Assembly: GCF_040581485.1 (NCBI RefSeq)
Contig: NC_090132.1
Span: 18,595,411-18,659,410 of the forward strand
Origin: Linepithema humile
Lineage: Eukaryota > Arthropoda > Insecta > Hymenoptera > Formicidae
DNA: 64,000 nucleotides
Direction: 5' to 3'
Shown: positions 25,508 to 37,755 of the stretch, piece by piece
Position numbering within the stretch: position 1 is the stretch's first letter
How the letters are laid out: each line of letters begins with the position of its first letter
The notes under the pieces: generated by a model
Seen by the model: only the letters and a program-made list of their open reading frames with translations
Told to the model about the DNA's origin: nothing
Database searches by the model: none
Translations under genes and position numbers: made by a program

Positions 25508-27517
25508 ATGGACGCCGAGAACGACGAAGTGTCCCTGATGCAGCCCGAGACGGATGCATCAGCGCGAACGTCAACGCCAACCGAGAACCATAACCATAAC
25601 AAAATTCGCAGGAGAAATGTACCGGAACCGACGAAGGAGGACAATGTAATCGATTCATGTGATCGTGTACCTCTCGTGATTCTGCCCGATTCCACTAAAG
25701 CGTGGTACAGTAGTGTTACGCCGCAACTTCCCAATGACGTGGCTACGTCGAATAAACAACAAAACGGGGTGCTGACTCACGAAGACGATCGTGACTCGAA
25801 CGACAACGACTCTGGTGCAATGGACCTTTTTACCTCTCATGAGAAGATGAAGATAAGCGTTATTCGTGGTAGCATTGCCAAGCCAGATCTCACGCTAGGA
25901 GAACTAAGACTACTTGGCTGCAGTAGTGAAGGCTTCGTTAATGGTACTTTGCCAAGGTGACAGTACGTTATGATCAACAAGGAACCTCATGATAATTTTG
26001 TTCGAGACTTTACTAAAGGAATTTGACAATTTTCAATTCCTTCATAGTCATAATTTCTTTGCCTTTGGATATAAATGATTTTTTCGAAATTATCTTGCAA
26101 TGTTGTTTATGTTTTTAAAAGATGGTTCCTTCTTGAGAATAATTTTATTCTCTTGTATTCAAATGTTGAAATCATAAAGATGATCTGTAGATGATATACG
26201 AAGGATACTATGGCCGAAACTCTTGAGACTAGTACAAGAAAAATTTGAGCCTGTGGATGGATTAGAAACTATACATACTTATATACCAAACGAGGTTTAC
26301 CAACAGATATTAAAGGACGTAGCACGTAGTGGCAGTCATATTTCACATAATGCAACGGAAAAAGAAACTGAAAGTTTTCAAGAACAATTAACACAGCTCA
26401 TGTGTTGGGTACTTCATAGACATTCTCAATTAAAGTTAGTACTTTTTATAATAAATTATACTTATTTTGTTATGATGTATGAAAAATTGTAACTTCTATT
26501 TTATTGTAATACAAAATAAAATAATGCATACTTAGTTACTACCAGGGATATAACGATGTGGCAGCAACTGTGTTACTTGTAATGGGATTGCAAGCAGGCT
26601 TATATGTACTCGAGAGTATATCTCTAGAATTCCTGGAAAGATTTATGGAAAAGACAATGGAAAAAGTAAATCAAGAGTTATTCTTCATATTCGCATTACT
26701 GGAACGAGTGCACCCAACACTTTTGGAACATTTAGAAAAGTTAGTAGCTACACATTAATTACATATTTTAAATTTTTATAAATTGTAGTAACTGTTATTT
26801 TTTATTTGGAGCATACTATTAAATTATACTCCAAATAAGTTCTGAAAATTTGGTTGCATCTTTATTTTATATATTTATTGAATAAAATTAATACTAATAA
26901 TATAATTTTTCTTTTCTTTAGTGTAGAACTGTTTCCACACTTTGCTTTGGCTGAATATACAACATGGTACGCACACAAGTATGCAGAACATAGGAAATTG
27001 TTACATAGATTATTTGATTATTTCCTGGGTAGTCCGCCACTCATGCCTCTCTATTTGAGTACAGTAATTGTTGCACATAGAGCTACTGAAATCTTCAACA
27101 CTACGCCTGATATGGGACATACGCATAAGGTATTGTGTACGGTAAGTGTAATTAACAAAACTTGATTGCAAAAAGAAGTATAATGAAATTATTTTAAGTT
27201 TACGTTTTTAGTTACCCGATGACTTGCCATTTGAAACACTTTTAGTAGAAGCAAGGGATTTATATCGACAATATCCTCCTGAATCTATCACTAACGATGT
27301 TAGAGATTATGATCATAAGAGGAAAATAAAAGAGCAAGAGTGGAAGGCAAAAGCAGAGGCAAGCCGTCAAGAGAGAGAAAGGCAACGAAAATTAAAAGTT
27401 GTCCAATCGACACCAAGGATATCTTATCGTATCAGAAGTTATAAAACCATCACTGTTATGACTATTTTGGTTTTGGGAATATATGCCTTTATAAGATCCT
27501 CCACAGGGCTTAACTGA
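25508..27517 (+). CDS. TBC1D20: TBC1 domain family member 20, Rab1 GTPase-activating protein
   Basis: Activates GTP hydrolysis by Rab1-type GTPases at the ER-Golgi boundary. Five exons (25508-25943, 26191-26434, 26536-26739, 26922-27141, 27212-27517) join in phase to 469 residues. The TBC domain runs from about residue 145 to 380. It has the IRRILWPKL start motif, the IxxDxxR motif (ILKDVAR, arginine finger Arg191) and YYQGYND (glutamine finger Gln230). The acidic, low-complexity N-terminus precedes it. A basic stretch (about 405-445) is followed by one hydrophobic C-terminal segment (TVMTILVLGIYAFI), matching the tail anchor of TBC1D20. Length and layout agree with the family. Confidence 0.95.
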
Positions 27518-29210
27518 CATTAAGAGATATATCAGCCGTTGTAAAAAACTGGCATTTTTACACGTTTTTTAAAACAGAAATCCTCCATCTCTTTCATATG
27601 CCGCTAAACAGAAATTGAAGTGTCAAGGCTGAACAACTGAACTTCACCAAAGTAATAAAGGAACAAGAAGTATGTGTTGCTAGGATTAATTGAAAGATTT
27701 GGTTGTTAATATTTGAGCAAATCTGTTTTAGAATACATGAATCAGAATCTTGTGCATTCCTATGCTGCCTTTATGCTGTGTTCTTTGCAGGCTGATCTGA
27801 ACTCTTGTGCGTGTTAATATTAAAAAAGAATCGCAAGTATGTAAAAAATGTAGAAAAACGGCAATTCTAAGTATTCAAATTGCTGAGAGCTCGAACGTGA
27901 AGTAATAAAACTGAACAGCATGTATGAAAACATTTCGTACATGTGATACATGTATATAAGAAATAAATAATAATATAATAGATTGTAATTATGTTGATAT
28001 AATCCGTGATGAAGGAATTTTATGTATTTAATTAAAAAGGCAGAGAAAAATCATGATAATCATTACGATCAATAATAAAAATGTCTTGTTTTTCAATAAT
28101 ATTTATTTATCACTTGTTGAGTTCCTTATTTGTAATTATTTATATTACAAATTTACATTTAATTATACATTATGCTTATTAATATCATAAGGTGATGTCA
28201 GAAAATAATGTTGATGTCAATCTCTAAATTTACATATAGAATATTTGTTTGTTTTTTACATGAATATAATTTTGTGAGAACATTTTTAAGGAATTCTGAT
28301 AAATGTTATAAATTTATTATCGCGAGTTTACTTATACCAAAGAAGGATGTTGTGCATCCGAATAATATTAAGATAATTTTGAAATTATAATAAAAATTTT
28401 AAAGAGTACATAGAGAGCTATCTCTCATATATTTCCTAGTTACAATAAATGCCTTGTAAATCTCTTGATTTTTAAATATTCTATATTCTGTCGTGTTCAT
28501 TGCACTTTGAATTAATGTAAATATAATATTGGCATATGTTTTTAACTTGTAAACTCTAAAATTGAGATTCTATTGTTCTATTGTTCTATAAGTATGCTGT
28601 GTGTATAACTATATATATATAATATATATATAAATACTATTGTACAATACAGAAATATTTTCTAAGGAATATTATTACCGAATATTACTAGTCATGTGTT
28701 TACTTCATCACTGTTTGTTTCATGCGAGATCATGAGGTCGACATAGAAATTGATAAATATGTATATACACTGAGTATAAAAATATATGTGCAGAAGAACA
28801 AAATAGTATTATACTTATAAGACAAGCATAACCAGAGTTAATAGTATATCAGGAAGTATTGACATTTACAAAAATGCAACTGCACTACTTTATAAGTCTT
28901 CTTAATTGATATTTACTAGTATGTTGTGTGATGATATATTTTAATGAACAATAGTTCAATAGTTAACAAAAATATATTTTTAATTAAAATGTTGTATCTC
29001 TTGATTAATAAATTATTAAAAATGTAGATAAAATTATTTTTCTTAGCAAGCAAAAACTTCTTTCACCGCAATTTTTAATTCCTTGAAATTTTTAGTCTTA
29101 TTTTTATATTGCATTTTTTCAGATTAATTTATATCAAGCCCATTAAATAAAAAAATGTTAAGAATGCTTAACAATATTATCTAATCTGTTGGATTTTTAT
29201 CTCAAAGATA
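27518..29210. other. 3' untranslated region of TBC1D20 and spacer
   Basis: AT-rich, with AATAAA-type signals near 27961 and a TA microsatellite near 28610-28632. No gene seen. The minus-strand phospholipase gene ends at 29211, so the two genes converge. Confidence 0.55.
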
Positions 29211-31188
29211 TCAATAAAAATCATTTACATTCACGTCACGTTTTAAAATTGTCTTGATATATGCTAAAATGCTACTATTTTTTAGGATGTTAGTATGATC
29301 CACTCCAGGAAAACCTTGATAATAAATTTTTTGTTTTTGTGATTGTTGCCAATGTGCACATGCTTCCAAACTTCTTATATTTACAGTTCCATCTCCATTT
29401 CCAGAAACTAATTGAGGAGAACTATTTAAATCTTTTCCATTATAGAGCAACCTATATAAAAGTACATGTCAATTTTAAACAATCTCATTTTAAATCAAAT
29501 GTCTATTTCAAGCATTTGAACGTTCTATATTGACAAAATTATATACAAACTTTTCTACAGTGTCCACATTGCTGCCATATAAACAATGCACTTCAACGCC
29601 TGGTGCTGTAAAATCCAATTGATATTTCTCGTTGTCTTTTCTAAACTCCCAAGCATTAGGAATGCCTATGTCTCTGTGCGAAAAAAATTAATATTCAAAA
29701 TATTTGCAGATAATACATAATGGATATAATAGTTGTTCAAACAAATCCGTACATAAAATATTGTTGTAAATTATTCAATGTGTAATTTTTTACATCTGAT
29801 TGTACCAAAATTTCTGTATCCTTCCAAAACAATTTTGAGGGTAACAGCCATCCTAAACTTGGACTTGTTATCTGTTCATTTCTTAATACACTTGGTCTAA
29901 GAAAATATGCACCTAAATCATCTCCTACAATAGACATAATAAATTCAACATGTAAGTTTTATATATAAAATAATACATTTAATAAAACAAATACTTCTGA
30001 TAAAAGTTTTGCTTGTGCTACATTGATATATTGTCAATTCAATTTTATTAATTGATGATTAATTATTAATGATCATAAGCAACAATTTTACAACATACAA
30101 GATTGAAATACTTACCAATTGCAAATACTTTAATAGCCTTAACAGATCCTGCCCATACAGCGCTAAGCGTGATTAGAGCATTTACGTATTTATCTTTCCA
30201 CTTCTGACTCTGACGTTGCAACATTATAAGAGTCATAGGTCCACCCATACTATGAGCCAGTAGTGTTACTGGTGTATTATTATTCATTATATACATTTCC
30301 TCCACCAGAGTTTTCAGCTTAATAAAGAATTCTTCGTTTTCGCCTGAAGTTCAAAGTCTGTATCTCGGTAAATTTGTAATGTGCATGGATAAAATACATG
30401 CCGCAAAATGCCTATTTACAATATATATTAAACTTATTTTTTGTACGTACTAGGTCCTTTTCTGAAATCATATGGTGCACCACGCAGTGATAAGTTCCTA
30501 ACATATCCTAAATCATTCACCAACATATTTCCAATATCCTTGAAGTATGAGCCTGGCGAAGCTTTACTGGGATCTATATATTCAACTACAAACGGATCAC
30601 CCCACCCTGGTATTCTTATCTCTACTCCAGGTTGATTGCTTGTAGTTCTCGTTACATTGTCATAACTTAATTTTAGATTATCAATCTGCAATAAATAAAA
30701 TTTAAACTACAGTTCCAGATTATTCAGAAGCAAGAAGCTAAAAATATGTAAGACAAATACATACAAAGCAATCTATCACGTAGGGTACAAGCAGCTCCAT
30801 ATTCAGCCATAAGCTAAAATAATCCTCAGATACTTTCTGGCAAATATAATGCACTACCGATGACTTATTAATCTTTGCCTCGACTTGACTGCCGCCATCA
30901 CCTGGAACTGTATCATTTTCCTTCATGAATAAATATACTTTGCGTAATCAGAATATTTTGACATATCGACATTTCTATCTACTGTGTCGTTTAATAAACA
31001 AAAACTTCAATAAACGTTAAATAAAATACAAAGACTCTCTCTTATCGCTTTTCAAAATACGGATACAATTGAAATGACTCACCTAAAATAACAGGCGATA
31101 TCTGTTTCGTTTTGGCGTGCCAGGGTCTCACCGATTGCACGGAGAGCAAGAGAACGATTATCGTGTTTAAGAGAACTGCCAAGTGCAT
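29211..31188 (-). CDS. PLA2G15: Lysosomal phospholipase A2 (group XV), LCAT-like
   Basis: Alpha/beta hydrolase that deacylates phospholipids and can transfer the acyl chain to lipid alcohols, in the lysosome or secreted. Seven exons (31188-31083, 30907-30765, 30685-30451, 30343-30116, 29924-29753, 29673-29551, 29451-29211) join in phase to 415 residues. The start is a signal peptide (HLAVLLNTIIVLLLSVQSV), then SPVILVPGDGGSQVEAK, the LCAT-family oxyanion-side motif. AHSMGG holds nucleophile Ser193; SGNGDGTVN gives Asp356 and GVDHTNIL His388, completing the triad. GAPYDFRKG is also typical. Several NxT/NxS sites fit a glycosylated protein. A decayed copy of parts of this gene lies at about 36360-37040. 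The group XV call against other LCAT-like enzymes rests on remembered similarity. Confidence 0.92.
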
Positions 31189-32668
31189 TGTTCGTCGCAG
31201 CCACTATTATTAAAACAAAAACTCGGATTCCAAGAATTTGTATCGTATTTAATAGTACGCAGGTAAACTCGTAGCGACAAAACAATTTCTCGATTATTTT
31301 ATCCTGGCTTGGAAGAAAAGAGTGAGTACACGTCAGTACCCGTCTGACAGCTTTATACTACTGTTTGTATCTAGTCGGACATGATCAGGCATGGTTAAGC
31401 ATAATCAGCTGATACCGCGCACATGCGTCAGAATGGTCAGAATGCAATCTTTGTGGGGAGATGTCACGATCGACAATAGCCAATCGGAACGACGGACGAA
31501 TGATTAGAATAAATATCAAAAGTCGGCCCGTTTTTCCAATTTGCTTAATCGACTGTAATCGCGTTTTTCTTTCGCAATATATTATAGAACGTATGTATAA
31601 TATGTTTGGAATTTAAAAAAGATTTCTAAGTTTAAGCCGAGGAATGAGAAATAAGCTGGAAACAGTGTTCAATTTATTAACAAGTAAAAATAAAGAACTA
31701 CGGAAAATTGACACACATACGCGCGCGCGCACATTTTGCATTATCAATTATTAAAATACAATTTACTTTGTAAGTGTTATAGCGTAACGTTCAAATAAAA
31801 CATTTGGACTTACAGAGTCTGTCTGTATGGCACAAAAAAGTAATACTTTCTCATACCGAAAGTTAGGAAAGACAAACTAAAAAATTTTAAGAAACAGATC
31901 TCTACAATACTCCCGCATAGCAAGCATATTTGGGAAAGGTTCAAAAGACATCCCGAAAACATCGTATCTCTCAAAAATATCTTCGAGATGTCTTCTGGAC
32001 GTCTTTTGGATATGCATGCTGTGTAGGCAGCATTGTAACAAATAATAATTTTAAAATATTTAGCATGTATAATGGTATAATGATACGAATTATTTCTACG
32101 TAAATATATACAACATACAACGTAAAACAAACATTTTATATAATATTTTATTATACAAAAAAAATAAGACAAATTCCTTTTAATTATAAAAACTTAAAAA
32201 TAATAAATATAAAAAGAAACAAACACACGAAAAATAACATATTTAATGAATGTTTAATAAATAAACTATTTAATCACAACGATAAAAATTGTAAATGTGA
32301 TTCAATACCTGAAACAAAATGATTGCACTACGATAATTTACAAATAAAATACAACTGATTTCACTCCTAATTAAAAAAAAAGTGTCAGTCGTCGATTAAC
32401 ATCATATGAATATGAAAATAGCATTATAAGCGTAAGTGCTCACAGCGCATAAACGTTAATAAACGTCCAAAGCAAACGCAACTTAGATGTCACGACAAGA
32501 ATGATACTCATAAATACAGGCGTCAGTATGTGTTTTGCACGCGATCTTCTAAGATATAACAAGCAAGAGAATTTCATAACATATGTATATAAGAATTTGT
32601 AGTATATTGTAGAAGTACTTTTTAATTAAAGATTTTTTAGTCTTTAGAATTGAAAACGCAAACTAAAT
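31189..32668. promoter_or_regulatory. Divergent spacer between phospholipase and first metalloproteinase gene
   Basis: Contains the promoters of both genes. The distal half (about 31800-32668) is repeated with modest divergence at 37050-37755, directly upstream of metalloproteinase copy 2. A 120-base insertion at about 31910-32029 is absent from that copy. No additional gene is seen; open frames here look accidental. Confidence 0.5.
31910..32029. mobile_element. 120-base insertion, MITE-like
   Basis: Present here but missing at the equivalent site near 37130 in the duplicated block, where the flanks read straight through to CATTGTAACAAATAAT. Its ends are roughly inverted (GCATAGCAAGCATATT against ATATGCATGCTGTGT), and it contains AGACATCCCGA mirrored by TCGAGATGTCT. 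Insertion here after duplication, or loss from the other copy, are both possible. Confidence 0.5.
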
Positions 32669-35222
32669 ATGTTTCTTTTATTGAAATTCACATTAATAAT
32701 TTTAATAAATAAAACGTACGCGTATATCACACAAGATAGTGAAATAATATTGCTGCCGGCATGGAACCCGACAGGAGCAAAAGAGGTACGTGTGATTTAC
32801 TGTAGTGATTTATTTATTGTTCGACGTCTAAAACATTATTCAAAAATTACAAGTCTTTTCTTAATTGTCATCATATTTATAGATACCATTAACATTAAAA
32901 GTTTTCGGAAAATTAATGCAGCTAAACCTGCGTAGGAACGATCAGATTATGTTGCCTGCGTTTGAAGCAAGGAAATATAACGCAAAAATTATCACAGAAA
33001 AGCTATCGCAATTAAAAGCATCAGATCCTTGCTTCTTTCTTCACGAAAATCATGTCAGCTCTGCGGCCATCAACTTTTGCCAAGAACATGGATTGGTCAG
33101 TAGTATCATATGAAAAACAAACTATTTTCAATGTTGTTATGCTTTCACCTTATTATTCTTTTAATCTTTATTCCTTTTTGTTTGACACGTGAAAAACATA
33201 TATATATATATTTTTAAGTAGAAAGGACTCATTTTTGTGGAAAATGACATAATAGAGATTTGGTCTTTGCGGAACGTGTTAGCATCTCTGTCCTTCATCG
33301 ACGACGTTTGCGTTAGAGAACAAATCAATCAATCATTCGGCAAACCTCACCTTATTAAAAGATTAGTCCAATATTATAGCCATTCAAATTTTTATCCTTT
33401 GGACAATCTTCAACGGAAGCCACGTTATGTAGAAAATAAAAAGATGAGTGATGAATATATCATAGAACTGGCTGTTTTCGTTGACACAGATGCATATCTC
33501 AAGTTCATGTATTATTTGGACAACGATATCAAAAAGATACGCAATATGATGTTAGAGTATGTGAAAAAGATTCAGTATTTTTATCACCATCCAAGTTTGG
33601 GTGTTCGTATCGGTATTTCTTTGGTAAATTTAACGATTTTGGAAACAGAACCGCCAAATTTTCCAGTTTTTAACGGCGAAGCTAAAGCACTGCTCCATTC
33701 GTTCTGCAAATACCAGAAAACTCTCAATCCTCCGAACGACGATGATCCACGTCATTGGGACATTGCCCTTTACGTAACTGGAATGGATCTTTTTCTAAAA
33801 TCAAAAGAACAAATATATCGGAACTATTCAACTATGGGAAAAGCCACTGTCAGTGGCGGATGCGATGCAGATAAGTCATGCGCGCTAGTAGAATTTCCTG
33901 TAAAAGACTTTGATATTGCAATAAAAACATCATCTCTTGCTGCTGCTCATGAAATCGGTCATCTGTAAGTTCGTACATATCAGTTTTAGTAATATTAGTT
34001 TAGTATGAATTAAATACACTATTTTTTATTAGAATTTATTTAATTGTACAATTTAAAGTCAGAAAGTAAAGAGAATTTTTTAAAAGATTTAATTGTTTAA
34101 TTGTTGAATATATTAACTACTTTATGTATGTTAACTAATTTAATAATAAATTATAAGATATATAAAAATTTTAATTAAACAATGCAAAGTAAAACACATT
34201 TTCAAGATTAATTATTTGTATGTTCAACAGTTTAGGATTTAAACACGATGAAAAGGGAAAGAATTCATACATAATGTCAAACTTAGTACGGGGTGTAACC
34301 GACTTACAATGGTCCAAGTATAGTCATGACCTAATAAAACCACTGTTGAAACAAATGTATCTCTCATGTCTTCGAGAATCTGATGATATCGATATCTATG
34401 ACGATTGGTGGACATCTGACATATTTGATAATCCGCTATATTACGGTTTACCCGGAAGAAAATGGACCGCCAAAGCACAATGCGAACAATTTTTGCGCGA
34501 CGAAAATGCGAACGTGGTCACGTTGCATGATATATGTCAAAATTTACAATGCGAGACGCCTAACAAAGCTGAGTCTTACTTCACTGCGCGCGCATTAAAT
34601 GGTACGTCACTTCTTCTGATTACATACTTTAATTTTAATTTTATCAATTTTTTTTTTAGGAACTTATTGTGCACTCGGGAAAGAATGTCGTGACGGAGAA
34701 TGCCTGCCCATTATCGAACCCCCATTCAATTTTAAATTTTGTAATACAGATAAATGGAGTGAATGGAAGGAAGACGCCTGTCAAAGCGGTTGCTTGCAGA
34801 AATCTAAAGGCGTACTAGTCAAACGACGTATTTGCAAACATCGGAATAGCGAAACAACGAATTGCGTAGGACCATATTACGACGTGAATCTGTGCGATGA
34901 TTCTTTACTCTGTTTCGGGAAACGCAAAACGATCGACTGGTTTACTACCTTGAAATGCATCAAATTCAAATTGGCGAACGCAAATTTATCGATAACAGAG
35001 CCAGGGAAACAGTATTCTTATGATGCCGAAAATCCGTGGATAGCATGTACCATATATTGTAAACAGAGAGCATCATCTGATTATTACACACCACGCCAAG
35101 AAATGCTCAACCTTCGTGTCGATCCATATTTTCCAGATGGAACGTGGTGTCACGAAGAAAATGGTCAAAATTATTACTGCCGCCAGCATCACTGTCTGCC
35201 GGAAAGCTACTCGCAAGAATAA
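32669..35222 (+). CDS. Secreted M12B (ADAMTS-like) metalloproteinase, copy 1
   Basis: Zinc protease of the reprolysin/ADAM family, of the kind found in hymenopteran venoms; tissue and target are not shown by the sequence. Five exons (32669-32785, 32883-33095, 33222-33964, 34231-34601, 34660-35222) join in phase to 668 residues. A signal peptide is followed by a reprolysin-type propeptide region (about 20-170), then the catalytic domain. The zinc motif HEIGHLLGFKHD (353-364) spans the exon 3-4 junction, and Met373 in YIMS is the Met-turn. The C-terminal part is Cys-rich (TYCALGKEC, a WSEW thrombospondin-like start, DGTWCHEENG), as in ADAMTS proteins. There is no membrane segment. All catalytic ligands are present, so it should be active. 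Its region just before the zinc site differs clearly from copies 2 and 3. Confidence 0.88.
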
Positions 35223-36017
35223 TTGTCGAAAGATTATCTACATGTGTGAATGAAAAGTAGGAGCTCCTCTTCCGCCGATGCGTGAAAGTTGTAAGCAAAA
35301 CTCTTTTAATCAAATAATAGCAGATTATTTACGTCACTGTTCGTAATGTCAGTTTGTCATACCTAAAGAAGCATTAAAATTATGAAACTTTACTTTGTTG
35401 TATCTCCTAAACCAATGCCGTACCTCACTTAAATTTTTGCGATTAATTACAATGAATCTTTTCTATATCTTCAAGTATATACAGGGTGATTCACTAAAGG
35501 TTACAGGCTAATACTTCTGAAACTGAACAAAATATGAAATTTTCATTTTCCAGAGACGGTTTAGTATCGAAGCGGGCATTGTGTAATGAAATTAATTCTT
35601 TTTCAAGCAAAGTCGTTAAGATCATTTCGGAAAGAAAAGTATTTTTGCGAAAAGGAAATTAATGTTCACGTAGGAATATTAAAAGTAAACTAACACGATC
35701 TGTTACGAGACAAGTAGCTAGCACGTTGTTGTTAATTGATATGACTGATTTGTGGAAATAAAACTATAAAGCTATAAAACTAAAAAGCTACAAAGCCAGT
35801 GTACAGACGACGGCTTGAATCAGAGAAGCGTAAAAAAATCAGGTTTCTTTGAAATAACCTTAACAACCTTCGCTTTAAAAAGAATTAATTTTATTCAATA
35901 TTAAACAATCGTTGGAAAATAAGAATTATGTCATTCAGTTTCGGAAATATGTACTAGCCTGTAACACCTTTAATAAACAACCCTGTATATTTAAAATTAA
36001 AACACGCAAACTAAACA
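35223..36017. other. 3' flank of metalloproteinase copy 1
   Basis: Closely matches 40307-41101, the flank between copies 2 and 3, over its whole length. It includes the inverted-repeat element at 35481-35986. The shared flank shows that the duplicated unit extends well beyond the coding region. Confidence 0.75.
35481..35986. mobile_element. 506-base element with ACAGGGT inverted termini, first copy
   Basis: The left end ACAGGGTGATTCACTAAAGG is mirrored at the right by TTTAATAAACAACCCTGT. The similarity continues inward through TTACAGGCTA/TAGCCTGTAA and CTGAAACTGAA/TTCAGTTTCGG, about 55 bases per arm. Flanked by TAT/ATAT, suggesting a TA-type target. No transposase frame, so a non-autonomous DNA element. 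Confidence 0.72.
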
Positions 36018-36350
36018 TGTTTCTTATATTGAAATTGGCATTAATAATTTTAATAAATAAAACAAATGCGTATATCACCCAAGATATCGAAATAATATTG
36101 CAGCCGGCATGGAACCCGACAGGAGCAAAAAAAATACGTGTGATATACTGTAGTGTTTTATTTATCGTTCAACTTTTAAAACATTATTCAAAAATTACAA
36201 GTCTTCTTAATTGTCATCCAATTTACGGATACCATTAACTTTAAAAGTTTTCGAAAAATTAATGCAACTGAACCTGCAGAGAAACGACCAGATAGTATCG
36301 TATGCGTTTGAAGTAAGGAAATATCCAAAAAGTATCACAGAAGAACAAAT
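36018..36350 (+). pseudogene. Truncated M12B metalloproteinase copy (exon 1 and part of exon 2)
   Basis: Keeps the ATG, signal-peptide region and PAWNPTG motif of exon 1, and a first part of exon 2 with KVFEKLMQLNLQRND. The splice donor after exon 1 is changed: where the intact copies read GAG|GTACGT, this one reads AAAATACGT, so GT is lost. Exon 2 stops matching near 36345, where sequence from the phospholipase gene begins. No catalytic exon remains. Its upstream flank equals that of intact copy 3, so this is the broken partner of that gene in the first duplicated block. Confidence 0.85.
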
Positions 36351-36359
36351 ATTTCTTAT

Positions 36360-37040
36360 TGTTTTTTTTAAACTCCCAAGTATTAGGAGTGCATATATCT
36401 TTGGGTAAAAAAAAAGAAATTTAAAATATTTGCAGATAATATATAATGAATAAAATAGTTGTTCAAACATGAAACATTGTTGTAAATTATTCATTGCATA
36501 ATTTTTTAGACGTAGCAAAATTTAGATGTACCAAAATTTCAGTATCCTTCCAAAACAATTTTATAAATATACTTTGCGTAATCAAAATATTTTGACATAT
36601 CGATATTTCTACACTATATGTAGTACAATAAGATTATAATACAAAATGCAGAACGTTTTGACTCTAATAAAGTGCATCACAAATAAAATAGCGTGCTTTT
36701 GTTGAAATAACAAAAACTTATCACTTTTTAAAACACGGATACAATCAAAATGATTTACTTAAAATAACGGGCGATATCTATATTGTCTTGATGTGCCAGA
36801 ATCTCACCGATTACACAGGGAGCAAAAGAACGATTATCGTGTCTAAAAGAACTGCTAAGTGCATTGTTTGTCGCAATCACTATTATTAAAATAAAAACTT
36901 GGGCTCTAAGATTTCATATCGTATTTAATAGTACGCAGACAAACTCGTAGCGTATAAAACAATTTCCTGATTATCTTATCCTCGTTTGGAAGAATAGAGT
37001 GACTACCCGTCACTACTCGTCTGATTGCTTTGTACTGCTG
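36360..37040 (-). pseudogene. Decayed fragment of the phospholipase A2 (PLA2G15) gene
   Basis: 36370-36555 matches 29640-29835 of the phospholipase gene (the exon 6 start, an intron and part of exon 5, in the same minus orientation). At about 36556 the match jumps to 30929 onward, through the first-exon region including the start-codon area (36795-36865 against 31110-31190), and ends near 37040. The middle, including the active-site Ser exon, is missing, and what remains has substitutions and small indels. It lies between metalloproteinase copies, so it came along in their duplication. Confidence 0.88.
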
Positions 37041-37755
37041 TTAGTAAATATAACATTTGGACTTACAGTTTGTACCGAAAATAATAGAAAAAAAAAAACT
37101 AAAATATTTTTAGAAGTACATCTACTATATTGCATTGTAACAAATAATAGTAATTGAAAAATGATTAGCATGTATAATAATTACAAATTATTTCTACATA
37201 CATACAACATACAACGTAAAAACAAACATTTTATATAATATTTTATTATTCAAAAAAGATAAAACATTTCTTTCAATGAAAAAACTTTAAAAATAATAAC
37301 TATAAAAAAAACAAATAAAAGAAAAATAACATATTTAATGAATGTTTAATAAATTATTTAATCGCAAAGTTAAGAAATGTAAATGTGATCCAATAACTGA
37401 AACAAAATGATTGCACTACAATAATCTACAAATAAAATACGAGTGATTTCACTTCTAATTTAAAGAAAAGTGTCAATCGTCAGTTAACATTGTATGAATT
37501 TGAAAATAGCGCTTATAAGCGCTGTTCACAGCGCGTAAGCGTTAATAAGTGTTTAAAACGAACGCAACTTAGATGTCACGACAAGAATGATATTCATAAA
37601 TACAGACGTCAGTATGTGTTTTGCATGCGATCTTCTAAGATATAACAAGCAAGAGAATTTCGTAACATATGTATATAAGAATTTGTATATATATTGTAGA
37701 AGTACTTTTTAATTAAAGATTTTTTAGTCTTTAGAAAAGAAAACGCAAACTAAAT
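37041..37755. promoter_or_regulatory. Duplicated upstream region of metalloproteinase copy 2
   Basis: Matches 31800-32668 upstream of copy 1, apart from the 120-base insertion there. It includes TCACGACAAGAATGATA and the final 150 bases before the ATG, which are almost identical, so copies 1 and 2 probably share expression control. Confidence 0.6.

Noticed and set aside
31810..32172. 120-codon minus-strand frame upstream of metalloproteinase copy 1
   Set aside because: It spans the 120-base insertion, has no homologous frame in the duplicated block and is low in complexity.
36370..37040. A second functional phospholipase gene
   Set aside because: The exon with the nucleophile Ser and most of the others are missing, and the remaining exon parts carry changes; only fragments are left.
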